A stretch of DNA of 48,601 nt from Gammaproteobacteria bacterium (GCA_026710425.1 JAPORB010000011.1:1-48601); one strand, 5' to 3'. Shown: positions 1-10,975, counted from the first letter of the stretch. The notes: generated from the letters alone by a model not told the origin. Translations and numbers: made by a program.

Positions 1-15
1 TACCTGCTCACCCTG

Positions 16-1088
16 TTAGATTCCAATAGCCTGTTCAATTTCACCTGCCTCGAGTAACAAATTCAGACCCTTATTGTAGGCACTTTTCCAACCTTGGGCC
101 GATTTGATCTCAATTCCTGCAGCCCGGTTACCACGTCGCCAGATCAGATCCAACTCATTCCCGGACGGGGTCCTCCAAAAATAAATTTGTCCTCCCAGTG
201 AATGCCAGGAATTCAGTGCCCTGAACTCATTGATAATGAATGTCTCGAATAAAGTTCCAATCTCATAGGCTGATGGCTTATCACGGTGCAGGCCAGCAAG
301 TGATCGTAGTACACCACACTCGAACCAGTAGAACTTTGCATGTGAGACTTCTTTAATTCTTTACCCTTTGTCGCCAACTCGGCAGATACCAGCCTGGAAG
401 GGTATCTTCGAGAATGCTGAAGTATCCTTGGACAATGGATCGTGCGATGCCGATCTCTCGGGCTATGTTGGCAATATTCTATAGCTGCCCGTTGACTCTA
501 GGGTTACTTGCAAAAAGCGAAAGAAACTATCGAGGTTTCTGGTCAAGGCTTCTTGCTGTACTTCTTCTTTCAGGTAGGTTTCGACATAAGCATCCAGGTA
601 GTCTATCTTTTCAGCTTCAGAGGAGGCGGTCACAGTCATGGGCAGTTGTCCGTAGCGCAAAGCTTGTTGCAAGCTTAAATCAGCACCAGTTCCCAGCGTG
701 CTCAGCGGGAAGATCTTTCTCGACAGAGCACGACCGCCGAGCATGTTTGCTCTCGAACGTCTCAATTTCCTGTCCTGGTACTTGAGCCAGAAAGTGCAAA
801 TCGGAAATGCTCTCTTTCAAACAAGATTGCGTGTATTTCATTGAGCAATTGCGGCAGTTTCTGAACCTCATCAATAACTATCCAACTATTGCTGTCTTCC
901 AGAGCGGCGACTTCACGCGCTGTCATTTCAGGATCACGCTTACACCGGAGGTAATCCCCGGATTTGAGCAGATCAATCCTTAATGAAGCATTTGCTAGGG
1001 TCTGATTCAGCCAGACAGATTTTCCCGTACCACGAGGACCAAAAAGAAAGAAACTGCGCTCTGGCAAATTGAGCAGTCTGGGGTTCAT
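16..1088 (-). pseudogene. Decayed DUF4143-family AAA ATPase
   Basis: Reading the minus strand, the N-terminal fragment (1088 down to about 765) has a Walker A motif, GPRGTGKS, and a Walker B region, WIVIDEVQKLP. It then stops just after the sensor-like FALSGSS. The homology continues in another frame (765-463; RRSRANMLGGRAL), then a third frame (about 480-380; IARSIVQGYFSILEDT), and returns to a DUF4143-like C-terminus (about 335-16; GNELDLIWRRGNRAAGIEIK), ending with TAA at 16-18. This is the standard order of the AAA_14/DUF4143 family, whose cellular role is poorly defined; some members are linked to toxin-antitoxin or defence loci. At least three frame changes make it a pseudogene. It lies divergent to rpsJ. 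Family assignment is confident; function is unknown. Confidence 0.85.
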
Positions 1089-1108
1089 GTTGTCTTTACC
1101 ATTAAATT

Positions 1109-1127
1109 TACCGTAATAATAACGGTA
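1109..1127. promoter_or_regulatory. Inverted repeat upstream of the ATPase remnant
   Basis: TACCGT and ACGGTA form a perfect 6-bp inverted repeat separated by seven A/T bases, 20 bp upstream of the ATPase start codon. The place and symmetry suit an operator or a promoter-proximal hairpin. No regulator can be named, so this is an inference from symmetry alone. Confidence 0.3.
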
Positions 1128-1906
<779 letters not shown>

Positions 1907-2102
1907 ACAGACACCCGCTGGGGCTGAAATGAAACGCAAAGCCAGGCAGCGAGCAATCAGTCCTTACTGCCCTTAGTTAAAGTTTAAATTATTTTAATTA
2001 TAGATCTGGAGCACTGAATTAATCAGCTGCCCCCAGGCTGTATCAGCTTGAGGCATCGGCAAATTCGGTGTAACGCGTCTGCGGCCAGAGCGGGTTTAAG
2101 CC

Positions 2103-2122
2103 CCTTGTATTACGAGGTTTTT
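2103..2122 (+). promoter_or_regulatory. Terminator-like hairpin overlapping the rplC ribosome binding site
   Basis: CCTTG (2103-2107) pairs with CGAGG (2113-2117) around a five-base loop, with one G-U pair, and is followed at once by five T residues. The GAGG of the 3' arm is the best ribosome binding site for the rplC ATG at 2128. The hairpin could act as a weak attenuator, a translational switch, or both. The S10 leader of E. coli is the target of L4 autoregulation; a similar role here is inference. Confidence 0.4.
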
Positions 2123-2127
2123 GCATA

Positions 2128-2778
2128 ATGTCACTAGGTGTAATCGGTCGTAAAAGCGGGATGACCCGCATTTTCACTGAGGAAGGCACTGCTACTCCGG
2201 TAACGGTGGTGGAAGTCCAGCCCAACCGTGTAACTCAGGTTAAGACTACAGAAACTGACGGCTACGTTGCGGTCCAGGTCACTGTGGGTTCACGAAAATC
2301 CTCCCGCATCAACAAGGCTCAGGCTGGCCATTTTGCTAAGGCCGGGACCGAAGCAGGAGAAGGGCTATGGGAATTCCGCACTGAAAGCGAGGACACAGCG
2401 TCATTGGAACCGGGTGGCGAGATTACCGTGGGCATATTCGAGGCAGGTCAGAAAGTTGATGTTGTTGGTACCTCCAAAGGCAAGGGATTTCAAGGCGGAG
2501 TTAAGAGGCATAATTTTCGTATGCAGGATGCAACCCATGGTAACTCTATCTCACACCGTGCCCCCGGTTCCATTGGCCAGTGCCAGACACCTGGACGAGT
2601 CTTTAAGGGTAAAAAGATGGCCGGGCAGATGGGGGCGGAGAGAGTTACTACCCAAAGTCTGGAAATAGTGCGCGTAGATGCTGAGAAAAACCTGCTGCTA
2701 ATTAAGGGGGCACTGCCGGGTGCCACCGGATCCAGTGTTATTGTCAGACCTGCTGTCAAGACCAGTAAGGTGCACTAG
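2128..2778 (+). CDS. rplC: 50S ribosomal protein L3
   Basis: This 216-residue protein starts [20 protein letters not shown] and carries the L3 signature around [20 protein letters not shown]. The glutamine of GSIGQ is the residue methylated by PrmB in E. coli. L3 binds 23S rRNA near the peptidyl transferase centre and nucleates early 50S assembly. The protein is slightly longer than the E. coli one (209). It is followed after 22 bases by rplD. The start ATG follows GAGG, which lies in a small hairpin. Confidence 0.98.
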   Translation: MSLGVIGRKSGMTRIFTEEGTATPVTVVEVQPNRVTQVKTTETDGYVAVQVTVGSRKSSRINKAQAGHFAKAGTEAGEGLWEFRTESEDTASLEPGGEITVGIFEAGQKVDVVGTSKGKGFQGGVKRHNFRMQDATHGNSISHRAPGSIGQCQTPGRVFKGKKMAGQMGAERVTTQSLEIVRVDAEKNLLLIKGALPGATGSSVIVRPAVKTSKVH

Positions 2779-2800
2779 GTCAAAGAGGTAGCGATTAGTC

Positions 2801-3430
2801 ATGGAACTAATATTGACACAGCCCGGTGGAATAACGGGGGTACCTGAAGGGGAAACTATCTCAGTCTCTGATAAAGCTTTTGGCCGTGAATATAGCGAGC
2901 CTCTAGTGCATCAGACCGTGGTTACCTACATGGCATGTGCCAGGCAAGGAACGGTCAAGCAAAAAAGCCGATCAGAAGTTCAGGGTGGTGGTCGCAAACC
3001 TTGGCGTCAGAAGGGCACTGGTCGGGCTCGCGCCGGCACCATTCGTAGCCCCATCTGGCGTTCCGGTGGAGTAACCTTCGCTGCCCGCCCGCATGATTAC
3101 AGCAAAAAGCTAAACAGAAAGATGTACCGTGGAGCGATGCAATGCATATTTTCTGAACTCGTCCGACAACAGCGGTTGATTGCCGTTAATGATTTCACCA
3201 TCGAATCCCCCAAAACAAAAAATCTCGTTAGCAAGCTCAGAGAATATGGGCTTGATAATGTCCTAATCGTTTCAGATCACGTAGAAAAAAATCTGTATCT
3301 GGCGGCACGCAATCTCCCAAAGGTTGAAGTGCTGGACGCCGCTGGCGTGGATCCAGTCAGCCTGATTGGCTTTGAAAAGGTCTTGATCACTGTCCAAGCA
3401 TTGAAGATGGTAGAGGAGATGCTGTTATGA
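2801..3430 (+). CDS. rplD: 50S ribosomal protein L4
   Basis: This 209-residue L4 has the conserved extended loop with [16 protein letters not shown] at about residues 63-78, which reaches the peptide exit tunnel. It also has the [11 protein letters not shown] segment. In enterobacteria L4 also represses its own operon by binding the S10 leader. The N-terminus is a few residues longer than in E. coli (201 residues). The stop codon overlaps the rplW start as ATGA, implying translational coupling. Confidence 0.98.
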   Translation: MELILTQPGGITGVPEGETISVSDKAFGREYSEPLVHQTVVTYMACARQGTVKQKSRSEVQGGGRKPWRQKGTGRARAGTIRSPIWRSGGVTFAARPHDYSKKLNRKMYRGAMQCIFSELVRQQRLIAVNDFTIESPKTKNLVSKLREYGLDNVLIVSDHVEKNLYLAARNLPKVEVLDAAGVDPVSLIGFEKVLITVQALKMVEEMLL

Positions 3431-3726
3431 ATACAGAGCGCCTTTACTCAATCATCATTGCGCCACATATCTCTGAGAAGACCACACTCATGTCTGAGTC
3501 CGCCAACCAACATGCCTTTAAGGTGGCGATCGACGCTTCCAGAGATGAAATCAAGAGTGCTGTGGAAACCATTTTCAATGTAGCGGTCAAGGATATCCAG
3601 GTGTTGAACGTTAAAGGGAAGCTCAAGCGTACTGCTCGTAACCAGCTTCGTCGCAAGAAAAACTGGAAAAAGGCCTATGTGCGCCTGGAAGCTGGTCATG
3701 AAATCAATATCATCAATAATGAATAA
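3427..3726 (+). CDS. rplW: 50S ribosomal protein L23
   Basis: The 99-residue product matches L23 from [20 protein letters not shown] to a basic C-terminus ([21 protein letters not shown]). L23 lies at the tunnel exit and is the docking site for trigger factor and SRP. The start overlaps the rplD stop by four bases. Length is normal for the family and nothing unusual is seen. Confidence 0.98.
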   Translation: MNTERLYSIIIAPHISEKTTLMSESANQHAFKVAIDASRDEIKSAVETIFNVAVKDIQVLNVKGKLKRTARNQLRRKKNWKKAYVRLEAGHEINIINNE

Positions 3727-3747
3727 CCGGGTGCAGAGTAAATAGTC

Positions 3748-4578
3748 ATGCCAGTAGTAAAAGCCAGGCCAACATCTCCAGGACGGCGTTTTGTGGTCAA
3801 GGTCGTGCACCCTGACCTGCACAAGGGCGAGTCCTATGCTCCCTTGACAGCCCCCAAGTCTAAAAGTGGCGGTCGTAATAACAAAGGTCGCATTACCAGG
3901 CGCCATCAGGGTGGAGGGCACAAGCAGAAATATCGCATCATTGATTTTCGTCGTAGTAAGGATGACATCGAGGCGACAGTCGAGCGTCTTGAGTATGATC
4001 CAAACCGCTCGGCTAATATAGCTTTGCTGCTCTACGCCGATGGCGAACGCCGCTACATAATCGCTCCAGCCAAGGTGGCCAAGGGTGATGTGTTGCAATC
4101 GGGTATTACGGCACCGATCAAGGCAGGCAATTGCCTGCCGCTGCGCAATATTCCGTTGGGCAGCACTGTGCACTGTGTGGAAATGAAGCCGAGCAAGGGA
4201 GCACAAATCGCACGAAGTGCGGGAACCTCCCTGCAACTAGTGGCCCGTGAAGGAAACCATGCCACATTGCGGCTGCGTTCCGGGGAGATGCGCAAAGTCT
4301 TGAGTGATTGCCGTGCTACTATTGGCGAAGTCTCCAATTCAGAACATGCCCTGCGATCGCTGGGCAAGGCGGGGGCCAAACGCTGGCGCGGGGTTCGGCC
4401 CACAGTTCGCGGCGTGGCCATGAACCCGGTTGATCACCCGCATGGTGGTGGAGAAGGAAGGACCTCCGGTGGTCGACATCCGGTGTCACCCTGGGGTACA
4501 CCCACCAAGGGTTACAAGACCAGAACCAATAAGCGCACTGACAACATGATTGTAAGGCGCAGAAAATCAAGCCGCTGA
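3748..4578 (+). CDS. rplB: 50S ribosomal protein L2
   Basis: This 276-residue protein is L2: it has [20 protein letters not shown] near residue 40 and the C-terminal [14 protein letters not shown] motif. The motif's histidine is conserved for subunit association and peptidyl transferase function. L2 is a primary 23S rRNA binder. It follows rplW after 21 bases and precedes rpsS by 61 bases, a somewhat longer gap than its neighbours. Confidence 0.98.
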   Translation: MPVVKARPTSPGRRFVVKVVHPDLHKGESYAPLTAPKSKSGGRNNKGRITRRHQGGGHKQKYRIIDFRRSKDDIEATVERLEYDPNRSANIALLLYADGERRYIIAPAKVAKGDVLQSGITAPIKAGNCLPLRNIPLGSTVHCVEMKPSKGAQIARSAGTSLQLVAREGNHATLRLRSGEMRKVLSDCRATIGEVSNSEHALRSLGKAGAKRWRGVRPTVRGVAMNPVDHPHGGGEGRTSGGRHPVSPWGTPTKGYKTRTNKRTDNMIVRRRKSSR

Positions 4579-4639
4579 GGCAAACGCCCGGAAAAGTCCG
4601 AGGCTGCACAGGCAGTAACAGTAAAAGAGGAATCATTTC

Positions 4640-4912
4640 GTGCCACGATCACTAAAAAAAGGTCCTTTTATCGATCTTCACCTGATGAAAAAGGTACAGA
4701 CCGCAGTTGAGAACAACGACAAACGTCCCATTAAGACCTGGTCGCGACGTTCCATGATTTCACCCCAGATGATCGGTCTGACTATTGCGGTGCATAATGG
4801 TCGGCAGCATGTTCCTGTGTTCATCAGTGAAGACATGGTGGGCCATAAACTGGGCGAGTTCGCCCTAACTCGAACCTACCGCGGGCATGTGGCGGACAAA
4901 AAAGCTCGTTAG
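4640..4912 (+). CDS. rpsS: 30S ribosomal protein S19
   Basis: The 90-residue product starts [19 protein letters not shown] from a GTG codon preceded by AGAGGAA. It retains the [16 protein letters not shown] core. S19 forms a complex with S13 in the 30S head and contacts the A-site tRNA. The GTG start is supported because no in-frame ATG lies before the conserved N-terminus. Confidence 0.98.
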   Translation: MPRSLKKGPFIDLHLMKKVQTAVENNDKRPIKTWSRRSMISPQMIGLTIAVHNGRQHVPVFISEDMVGHKLGEFALTRTYRGHVADKKAR

Positions 4913-4927
4913 GGACAGGAGAACGAC

Positions 4928-5257
4928 ATGGAAGTATCTGCACGGTTAAAAGGCGCACGTCTGTCCGCTCAGAAGGCCCGGCTGGTAGCAGATCAGATAC
5001 GCGGCAAGAGTGTGGGAGAAGCTGTTAACTTGTTGACCTTCAGTACCAAAAAAGGGGCCGGGATCATAAGAAAAGTGTTGCTTTCAGCGATCGCCAATGC
5101 GGAACATAATCATGGGGCTGACATAGATGAGATCAGGATAGCCAGCATCTGTGTTGACCAGGGAATGACGCTAAAGCGCATCATGCCAAGAGCAAGAGGG
5201 CGCGCAGACCGAATCCTGAAGCGTTCATGTCACATCACCATAACGGTGGCGGACTAG
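4928..5257 (+). CDS. rplV: 50S ribosomal protein L22
   Basis: This 109-residue protein matches L22, with [18 protein letters not shown] near the N-terminus and the tunnel-lining hairpin followed by [19 protein letters not shown]. The hairpin helps form the narrow constriction of the exit tunnel, where macrolide-resistance changes arise in other species. An AGGAG site sits eight bases before the ATG. Length equals the family norm. Confidence 0.98.
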   Translation: MEVSARLKGARLSAQKARLVADQIRGKSVGEAVNLLTFSTKKGAGIIRKVLLSAIANAEHNHGADIDEIRIASICVDQGMTLKRIMPRARGRADRILKRSCHITITVAD

Positions 5258-5266
5258 GAGAACCCA

Positions 5267-5935
5267 ATGGGTCAGAAAGTACATCCCACAGGCATCCGTC
5301 TGGGAATCGTCAAGAAACATGCCTCGGTTTGGTTTGCCGAAGGCGAGGAGTATGCTAAAAATCTGCTGAATGATCTGGAGGTGCGTGAGTTCGTTAGAAA
5401 ACGGCTGGCAAATGCCTCGGTATCACGGGTGGATATAGAACGCCCTGCGCAAACTGCCAAATTGACGATCTATACGGCGCGACCTGGTATCGTGATTGGC
5501 AAGAAAGGTGAAGATGTTGAAGCCCTGCGTGGCGAGCTCGCAAAAAAAATGGGAGTGCCTGTACAGGTCAACATTGAGGAAATCCGCAAACCTGACCTGG
5601 ATGCCCAACTGGTAGCAGACAGTGTGGCTCAGCAACTGGAACGGCGAGTTATGTTCCGCCGCGCCATGAAACGAGCAGTACAGAACGCCATGCGCCAGGG
5701 TGCTGAAGGGATTAAGGTACAAGTTAGTGGTCGACTGGGCGGTGCCGAGATTGCCCGCTCTGAATGGTACCGCGAAGGCCGCGTGCCCTTGCACACATTG
5801 CGAGCTGATATTGATTATTCGACCTCTGAAGCCAGTACCACTTACGGCATCATTGGCGTGAAGGTATGGATCTTCAAGGGCGAGATTCTGGATGCTGTTG
5901 CAGCAATTTTGCCCAAACAGACGGTTACCAATTAG
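5267..5935 (+). CDS. rpsC: 30S ribosomal protein S3
   Basis: The 222-residue product begins [15 protein letters not shown] and contains the KH domain motif [13 protein letters not shown] at about residues 76-88, then the C-terminal domain with [13 protein letters not shown]3 lines the mRNA entry site and contributes to helicase activity of the ribosome. It ends a little earlier than E. coli S3 (233), losing only the variable tail. A GGAG site precedes the ATG. Confidence 0.98.
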   Translation: MGQKVHPTGIRLGIVKKHASVWFAEGEEYAKNLLNDLEVREFVRKRLANASVSRVDIERPAQTAKLTIYTARPGIVIGKKGEDVEALRGELAKKMGVPVQVNIEEIRKPDLDAQLVADSVAQQLERRVMFRRAMKRAVQNAMRQGAEGIKVQVSGRLGGAEIARSEWYREGRVPLHTLRADIDYSTSEASTTYGIIGVKVWIFKGEILDAVAAILPKQTVTN

Positions 5936-5947
5936 AGGCAGCAGCAC

Positions 5948-6361
5948 GTGTTACAACCCAAGCGAACAAAATATCGTAAGACACAAAAAGGCCGCAACCG
6001 GGGTCTATCCCATCGAGGTAGCAAGGTGGATTTTGGCGAGTTTGGCCTGAAGGCGGTATCCCGTGGACGATTGACTGCTCGCCAGATCGAGGCTGCACGC
6101 CGTGCCATGACGCGCAAGGTGAAGCGTGGCGCAAAGATATGGATTAGGGTGTTTCCGGACAAGCCGATTACCCAAAAGCCGCTGGAGGTTCGACAGGGCA
6201 AGGGTAAGGGTTCGGTAGAATACTGGGTTGCTCAAATACAGCCCGGACGCATTATGTTTGAAATTGAAGGAGTCAACGAGGAGTTAGCGCGTGAGGCTTT
6301 CACACTCGCCTCCGCCAAACTGCCCTTTGATACCACTTTTGTCAAGCGTACGGTGATGTGA
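5948..6361 (+). CDS. rplP: 50S ribosomal protein L16
   Basis: This 137-residue protein starts [19 protein letters not shown] from GTG and keeps the [20 protein letters not shown] and [12 protein letters not shown] segments of L16. L16 contacts the acceptor arm of A- and P-site tRNA and is essential for late 50S maturation. The start is fixed by the conserved [11 protein letters not shown]. Its TGA stop overlaps the ATG of rpmC. Confidence 0.98.
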   Translation: MLQPKRTKYRKTQKGRNRGLSHRGSKVDFGEFGLKAVSRGRLTARQIEAARRAMTRKVKRGAKIWIRVFPDKPITQKPLEVRQGKGKGSVEYWVAQIQPGRIMFEIEGVNEELAREAFTLASAKLPFDTTFVKRTVM

Positions 6362-6579
6362 TGAAGGCTGCTGAGTTGAGGGAAAAATCTGTCGAAGAAC
6401 TTGAGGCAGAACTGCAAGTACTTTACAAGGAACGGTTCAACTATCGCGTCCAGAAAGCTACTGATGAGCTCCCTCAGGTTCATCTGATTGGCTTGGTGAA
6501 ACGAGATATTGCGCGTACCAAGACCATTCTTGCCGAAAAACGTGCATCAAGCCAGCAGCAAACAGCGGCTCAGAACTGA
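6361..6579 (+). CDS. rpmC: 50S ribosomal protein L29
   Basis: The ATG overlaps the rplP stop (TGATG), giving a 72-residue two-helix protein beginning [19 protein letters not shown], a clear L29 start. A GTG one codon upstream is also in frame but the family begins at this methionine. L29 sits beside L23 at the tunnel exit. A short polar tail ([10 protein letters not shown]) makes it longer than E. coli L29 (63). Confidence 0.97.
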   Translation: MKAAELREKSVEELEAELQVLYKERFNYRVQKATDELPQVHLIGLVKRDIARTKTILAEKRASSQQQTAAQN

Positions 6580-6656
6580 AAAGTCACGTAAATCTAAACT
6601 CACATTCAATGACAGAATGAAGTGAAACTTGTACAGCAGCAGGTCGAAGTAGAATC

Positions 6657-6947
6657 ATGACAGACAATGAAATACAGGACATGGCAGTCACAGAGAAACT
6701 GGCGCGCACGGTATCCGGAAGGGTGGTCAGCAATAAAATGGATAAATCCATCGTGGTAATAGTTGAACGAAGGGTAAAACATCCTGTTTACGGCAAGATC
6801 ATCAAGCGTTCCAGTAAAATACATGCGCACGACCCTGATAACCAATGTGTTATTGGTGATGAGGTCACAATAGAGGAAGTGCGTCCGATTTCCAAAACAA
6901 AGTCTTGGGCACTGGTTTCCATAGATGAAAAGGCGAGTCAGGTTTAG
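6657..6947 (+). CDS. rpsQ: 30S ribosomal protein S17
   Basis: The product is 96 residues and contains the S17 core [20 protein letters not shown] and [18 protein letters not shown], an OB-fold that binds 16S rRNA helix 11. E. coli S17 is 84 residues; the excess is an N-terminal extension of about eight residues. A second ATG at 6681 would give the usual length but has a poorly spaced ribosome binding site, so the first start is preferred with some doubt. Confidence 0.96.
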   Translation: MTDNEIQDMAVTEKLARTVSGRVVSNKMDKSIVVIVERRVKHPVYGKIIKRSSKIHAHDPDNQCVIGDEVTIEEVRPISKTKSWALVSIDEKASQV

Positions 6948-6971
6948 GTCAGGGAAGCAGAGAGATCAACG

Positions 6972-7340
6972 ATGATTCAGGTTCAGTCCTTTTTAGATGT
7001 TGCAGATAACAGCGGTGCCCGTCGCGTTATGTGTATCAAGGTGCTTGGTGGATCCCATCGGCGATATGCAGGAATTGGTGATGTGATCAAGGTCACGGTC
7101 AAAGAAGCGATTCCACGAGGCAAGGTCAAGAAGGGGCAGGTGCTGGATGCGCTGGTGGTGCGAACCCGTAAAGGTGTACGTCGGGGTGACGGTTCGTTGA
7201 TTCGCTTCGATGATAATGCCGCCATTCTGCTAAATAACCAGTCTGCCCCCATTGGGACCCGTGTATTCGGCCCGGTAACCCGTGAACTGCGTAATGAAAA
7301 ATTTATGCGCATAATCTCGTTGGCACCGGAAGTGCTTTAG
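6972..7340 (+). CDS. rplN: 50S ribosomal protein L14
   Basis: This 122-residue protein starts [20 protein letters not shown] and includes the [20 protein letters not shown] segment. It is the exact family length. L14 lies at the subunit interface and binds the silencing factor RsfS. In E. coli it opens the spc operon; here no separate promoter is evident in the 24 bases after rpsQ. Confidence 0.98.
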   Translation: MIQVQSFLDVADNSGARRVMCIKVLGGSHRRYAGIGDVIKVTVKEAIPRGKVKKGQVLDALVVRTRKGVRRGDGSLIRFDDNAAILLNNQSAPIGTRVFGPVTRELRNEKFMRIISLAPEVL

Positions 7341-7377
7341 GTCGTGGTTTTAGTCTGCGGCTATTGGAAGTTATAAA

Positions 7378-7692
7378 ATGAAAAAGATAAAGCGTGATGA
7401 TGAAGTTATAGTCATGGCAGGCAAAAGCAAGGGCAAGCGGGGCACTGTTGCCGGACTGACAGGAGATGATAGGGTCATTGTGCGTGGCGTGAATATGGTA
7501 AAGCGTCACACCAAACCTAACCCCGCTGCTAACCAGCCGGGCGGCATCATTGAAAGTGAGGCACCGATGCACATATCCAATATCGCCATATTCAATGCTG
7601 CCACTGGCAAGGCTGACCGAGTGGGCATCAGGGTATCTGACGATGGGAAAAAGACCAGAGTTTTCAAATCGAATGGTCAGGAAATAGACTAG
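7378..7692 (+). CDS. rplX: 50S ribosomal protein L24
   Basis: The 104-residue product carries the KOW motif near its N-terminus ([21 protein letters not shown]) and the conserved [19 protein letters not shown]24 is an assembly initiator of the 50S subunit. The ATG at 7378 follows GGAAG. It is separated from rplE by only two bases. Confidence 0.98.
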   Translation: MKKIKRDDEVIVMAGKSKGKRGTVAGLTGDDRVIVRGVNMVKRHTKPNPAANQPGGIIESEAPMHISNIAIFNAATGKADRVGIRVSDDGKKTRVFKSNGQEID

Positions 7693-7694
7693 GC

Positions 7695-8462
7695 ATGGCT
7701 CAGCTAAAGACATTCTATAAAAATGAGGTAGTACCGGCACTGTCCAAGCAGTTAGGTTTTACCAACACCATGCGGGTTCCCAAAATCACTAAGGTGGTTT
7801 TGAATATGGGTCTTGGAGAGGCTGTTGCCGATAAAAAGGTGCTAGAAGAAGCTGCCCGTGACTTAGAGCTGATCAGTGGACAGAAAGTGGTAGTAACCCG
7901 AGCCCGTAAATCGATCGCTGGCTTCAAAATTCGAGAAGGCTGGCCTATAGGCTGCAAGGTCACCCTGCGTGGTGATCGAATGTATGAATTTCTGGAGAGA
8001 CTCGTTGATATTTCCATACCGCGCATCCGCGATTTTCGCGGTCTCAGTCCGAAGTCATTTGATGGGCGCGGCAACTTTGCGATGGGTGTGAACGAGCAGA
8101 TCATTTTTCCTGAGATCGACTATGACAAGATCGATAAATTGCGCGGTTTGGATATCACCATCACGACAACAGCGCAGAACGATGATGAAGGTCGTGCTTT
8201 GCTGACGGCCCTGCGTTTTCCCTTTCGAGGCACTGCACCCGGGGCTAGGGAAGAAGCCGATGTGAAGGCTAAGGCCAATGGTGGAGATGCAGCCGACAGT
8301 ATTGAAAAGAAGGGTGTCAAATCTACAAAACAGGTCAAGAAAGCTACCAAATCCAAATCAGTTAAGCCGAAGCAGCAAGATTCTGCTCTCGCAGAAGCGG
8401 TGAAAAATACCACCTCATCGAAGCCTGAGAAGGAAGACATTGGAGCCTCAGCGGAAAGCTAA
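7695..8462 (+). CDS. rplE: 50S ribosomal protein L5 with long lysine-rich C-terminal tail
   Basis: Residues 1-180 are a normal L5: [31 protein letters not shown], the [14 protein letters not shown] segment and the [15 protein letters not shown] end with LRFPF. L5 forms the central protuberance with 5S rRNA and L18. E. coli L5 stops at 179 residues. This one continues for about 75 residues rich in Lys, Ala, Ser and Glu with no hydrophobic core, probably disordered. The extension is in frame, ends 38 bases before rpsN and shows no sign of a frameshift. Identity is certain; the role of the tail is unknown. Confidence 0.97.
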   Translation: MAQLKTFYKNEVVPALSKQLGFTNTMRVPKITKVVLNMGLGEAVADKKVLEEAARDLELISGQKVVVTRARKSIAGFKIREGWPIGCKVTLRGDRMYEFLERLVDISIPRIRDFRGLSPKSFDGRGNFAMGVNEQIIFPEIDYDKIDKLRGLDITITTTAQNDDEGRALLTALRFPFRGTAPGAREEADVKAKANGGDAADSIEKKGVKSTKQVKKATKSKSVKPKQQDSALAEAVKNTTSSKPEKEDIGASAES

Positions 8463-8499
8463 CAGGATCAAAAGCAAAAAGTTAAAGAGGAAATATGAT

Positions 8500-8805
8500 A
8501 TGGCAAAGGCATCAATGATAGCCCGGGAACACAAACGGGCACGTACTGTGGCGAAATATGCGGAAAAACGTGCAGCAATCAAAGCAGTTCTCAGTGACGC
8601 TAAAGCCAGTGATGAGGAAAAGTGGGATGCGCAAATCCAGTTGCAAAAGCTGCCGCGTGATGCCAGCCCGGTCCGACAGCAACGGCGTTGTCGGGTTACC
8701 GGTCGACCCCATGGTGTCTATCGCAAGTTTGGTTTGTGCCGAAACAAGTTGCGGGAAGTTGCTATGAATGGCGGTGTGCCGGGCCTAACCAAGGCCAGCT
8801 GGTAG
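8500..8805 (+). CDS. rpsN: 30S ribosomal protein S14 (zinc-independent form)
   Basis: The 101-residue protein starts [20 protein letters not shown] and ends in [21 protein letters not shown] and GLTKASW. It has the long form and lacks the CxxC...CxxC zinc ribbon of the short S14, so it should not need zinc. The frame is open from 8440, overlapping rplE, but the ATG at 8500 after GAGG matches the family N-terminus. Confidence 0.98.
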   Translation: MAKASMIAREHKRARTVAKYAEKRAAIKAVLSDAKASDEEKWDAQIQLQKLPRDASPVRQQRRCRVTGRPHGVYRKFGLCRNKLREVAMNGGVPGLTKASW

Positions 8806-8816
8806 GAGATACAAGC

Positions 8817-9212
8817 ATGAGCATGTCCGATCCAATCGCCGATTTTTTGACACGCATTCGTAATGCCCAGATGGCCCGCATGCCTGAAGTAAGCTGTCCA
8901 TCATCCAAGATCAAGGTAGCGATCAGCGAAGTATTGCGGCAAGAAGGCTATATCAACAGTTTTTCTGTCAATGAGCAGACAGGCAAACCTCTGATAAAAG
9001 TACATCTTAAGTATTTTGAGGGCAAACCGGTGATAGAGGAAATCAAGCGAATCAGTCGACCGGGCCTGCGCAACTATAAAGGTAAAAATGACATCCCCAG
9101 GAATCGGGCGGGTCTGGGCATCACCATTATGTCCACCAATAAAGGCCTGATGACTGACCGCAAGGCTTTGGCCCTCGGACTGGGTGGAGAGGTGCTTTGC
9201 ACCGTATTCTGA
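8817..9212 (+). CDS. rpsH: 30S ribosomal protein S8
   Basis: This 131-residue product begins [21 protein letters not shown] and ends with [18 protein letters not shown], the S8 signature. S8 binds the central domain of 16S rRNA; in E. coli it also represses the spc operon at the rplE mRNA. The ATG at 8817 follows GGAG. The open frame extends upstream through rpsN but without homology. Confidence 0.98.
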   Translation: MSMSDPIADFLTRIRNAQMARMPEVSCPSSKIKVAISEVLRQEGYINSFSVNEQTGKPLIKVHLKYFEGKPVIEEIKRISRPGLRNYKGKNDIPRNRAGLGITIMSTNKGLMTDRKALALGLGGEVLCTVF

Positions 9213-9246
9213 ATAGATGGCAGCAACCTACAAAGAGCAACTCACT

Positions 9247-9780
9247 ATGTCCAGAATAGCCAATGCACCCGTTTCCTTGCCCAGAGGAGTGGAAGCCAGT
9301 ATTTCCACCTCACAGATCTCCGTTAAGGGCGGCAAGGGAACACTTGATTTGATGTTGCACTCCCTGGTCGGTGTTGACCTGGACGGAGAGCAAGTGAAGG
9401 TGTCAGCCAGGGATAACTCGCGGGAAGCGGGTGCCTTGGCGGGAACGTTTCGCTCCCTGATCAACAACATGGTGGTAGGGGTCAGTGAAGGGTTTCAGAA
9501 AAAACTCGAATTACAGGGCATTGGCTATCGGGCCAAGGCTTCAGGCCAGTCAATCAACCTGAGTGTGGGCTATTCCCATCCGATTGATTATAAGTTACCA
9601 GAAGGTATTACCGCCGAAACGCCTTCGCAAACGGAAATTGTGATTTCCGGAACGGACAAGCAGAAGGTAGGTCAGGTGGCGGCAGAGATAAGAAATTTTC
9701 GTCCACCCGAGCCTTACAAGGGCAAGGGAATCCGCTATGCCGATGAACGGGTTTATCGCAAGGAAGCGAAGAAGAAATAG
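9247..9780 (+). CDS. rplF: 50S ribosomal protein L6
   Basis: The 177-residue protein starts [20 protein letters not shown] and carries the C-terminal motif with [18 protein letters not shown], conserved in L6. L6 lies near the GTPase-associated region. The upstream in-frame ATG at 9217 would add ten residues unlike the family, so 9247 is chosen; this also gives the E. coli length exactly. Confidence 0.98.
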   Translation: MSRIANAPVSLPRGVEASISTSQISVKGGKGTLDLMLHSLVGVDLDGEQVKVSARDNSREAGALAGTFRSLINNMVVGVSEGFQKKLELQGIGYRAKASGQSINLSVGYSHPIDYKLPEGITAETPSQTEIVISGTDKQKVGQVAAEIRNFRPPEPYKGKGIRYADERVYRKEAKKK

Positions 9781-9794
9781 AGGCCAGGCAGACT

Positions 9795-10145
9795 ATGAAT
9801 TTGAAGAAGGCAGCGCGTTTGCGTCGCGCCAGACGGGCAAGAGCGAAGATCAGCGAATTGCGCATTAACCGATTGTGTGTTTTTCGTTCGCCACGGCACA
9901 TTTATGCTCAGGTAATCTCTCCTTCAGGTGGCCAGGTACTGGTCTGTGCTTCCACTGTGGAGAAAACAATAGGTCAGATCCCGACCGGCAATATAGAAGC
10001 TGCGAGTAAGGTAGGTGCACTAATTGCGGAACGCGCCAAGCTGGCAGGTATTGAGAAGGTCGCTTTTGACCGTTCCGGCTATGCCTACCATGGTCGAGTC
10101 AAGGCATTGGCAGAAGCGGCCCGTGAAGGCGGCTTGCAGTTCTGA
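9795..10145 (+). CDS. rplR: 50S ribosomal protein L18
   Basis: This 116-residue protein matches L18, with an arginine-rich N-terminus ([12 protein letters not shown]) and the C-terminal [21 protein letters not shown] motif that contacts 5S rRNA. It lies 14 bases after rplF and 54 before rpsE. Length is within one residue of E. coli L18 (117). Confidence 0.98.
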   Translation: MNLKKAARLRRARRARAKISELRINRLCVFRSPRHIYAQVISPSGGQVLVCASTVEKTIGQIPTGNIEAASKVGALIAERAKLAGIEKVAFDRSGYAYHGRVKALAEAAREGGLQF

Positions 10146-10199
10146 GTTAGAAACAATCACCAAAGAATCATCGGTAAAAGGTATTCAGAGTAAAGAGTT

Positions 10200-10712
10200 A
10201 TGGCATACAGAGACGACCCAAGCAGGAACAACGAGGAAGGCCTGCAGGAAAAGCTGATCCAAGTCAATCGTGTGGCCAAGGTGGTTAAGGGAGGCCGTAT
10301 TTTTGGATTTACTGCTCTGACCGCAGTAGGAGATGGTAACGGACGCGTTGGGTTTGGACGGGGTAAGGCCCGTGAGGTTCCTTTGGCTATTCAGAAAGCC
10401 ATGGGTGCTGCCCGTCGCAATATGATCACTGTCAGTCTTGACGGTAACACCTTACAGTACCCTATCAAAGCCCGGCATGGTGCCTCAAAAGTGTACATGC
10501 AGCCCGCTTCGGAGGGTACCGGTGTGATAGCTGGTGGGGCAATGCGTGCCGTTCTGGAATTGGCTGGTGTACAGAACGTACTGGCCAAATGCTATGGCTC
10601 AACGAATCCGGTCAATGTGGTGCGCGCCACTTTTAAGGGGCTGCGCAACATGCGTTCTCCAGAGGATGTGGCTCTTAAACGGGACAAGACAGTCGAAGAT
10701 ATTCTTGGCTGA
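10200..10712 (+). CDS. rpsE: 30S ribosomal protein S5
   Basis: The 170-residue product contains the double-stranded RNA-binding N-terminal domain ([19 protein letters not shown]) and the conserved [17 protein letters not shown] helix near residue 110. S5 controls translational accuracy and lines the mRNA entry channel with S3 and S4. The residues at classical ram and spectinomycin-resistance positions look ordinary. Confidence 0.98.
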   Translation: MAYRDDPSRNNEEGLQEKLIQVNRVAKVVKGGRIFGFTALTAVGDGNGRVGFGRGKAREVPLAIQKAMGAARRNMITVSLDGNTLQYPIKARHGASKVYMQPASEGTGVIAGGAMRAVLELAGVQNVLAKCYGSTNPVNVVRATFKGLRNMRSPEDVALKRDKTVEDILG

Positions 10713-10759
10713 ATCCTCCACCCACTAGGAATTCAGTTCAGAGAAACAAACTATAGATC

Positions 10760-10975
10760 ATGGCGACATCGAAAACAGTTAAGGTCACGCTAGTAAGGAG
10801 TCCGATCGGGACTCTGCCCCGACATAAGTTGTGTCTCAAAGGTTTGGGTCTGCGCCGAATGCATCAAACAGTCGAGGTGGAAGACACACCTGCGGTGCGC
10901 GGCATGATCAACAAGATCAGTTACATGCTTGCAGTGGAACAAGGTGCTCCATTGGGCAAACAGGCTGATCAGTAG
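10760..10975 (+). CDS. rpmD: 50S ribosomal protein L30
   Basis: The 71-residue protein has the L30 pattern [19 protein letters not shown] and [18 protein letters not shown]. coli L30 has 59 residues; the excess is mostly a C-terminal tail after the ISYMLAVEQ strand ([10 protein letters not shown]). It binds 23S rRNA. It precedes rplO by 28 bases. Confidence 0.97.
   Translation: MATSKTVKVTLVRSPIGTLPRHKLCLKGLGLRRMHQTVEVEDTPAVRGMINKISYMLAVEQGAPLGKQADQ

Noticed and set aside
3032..3037. Depletion of GCCGGC as a trace of past NgoMIV-type restriction
   Set aside because: The site still occurs (for example at 3032, 30609 and 48197), so no clear avoidance is visible in this window.
3448..4236. Long minus-strand frame of 262 codons across rplW and rplB
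   Set aside because: It is antisense to two certain ribosomal genes and has no recognisable motif; open by chance from codon use.
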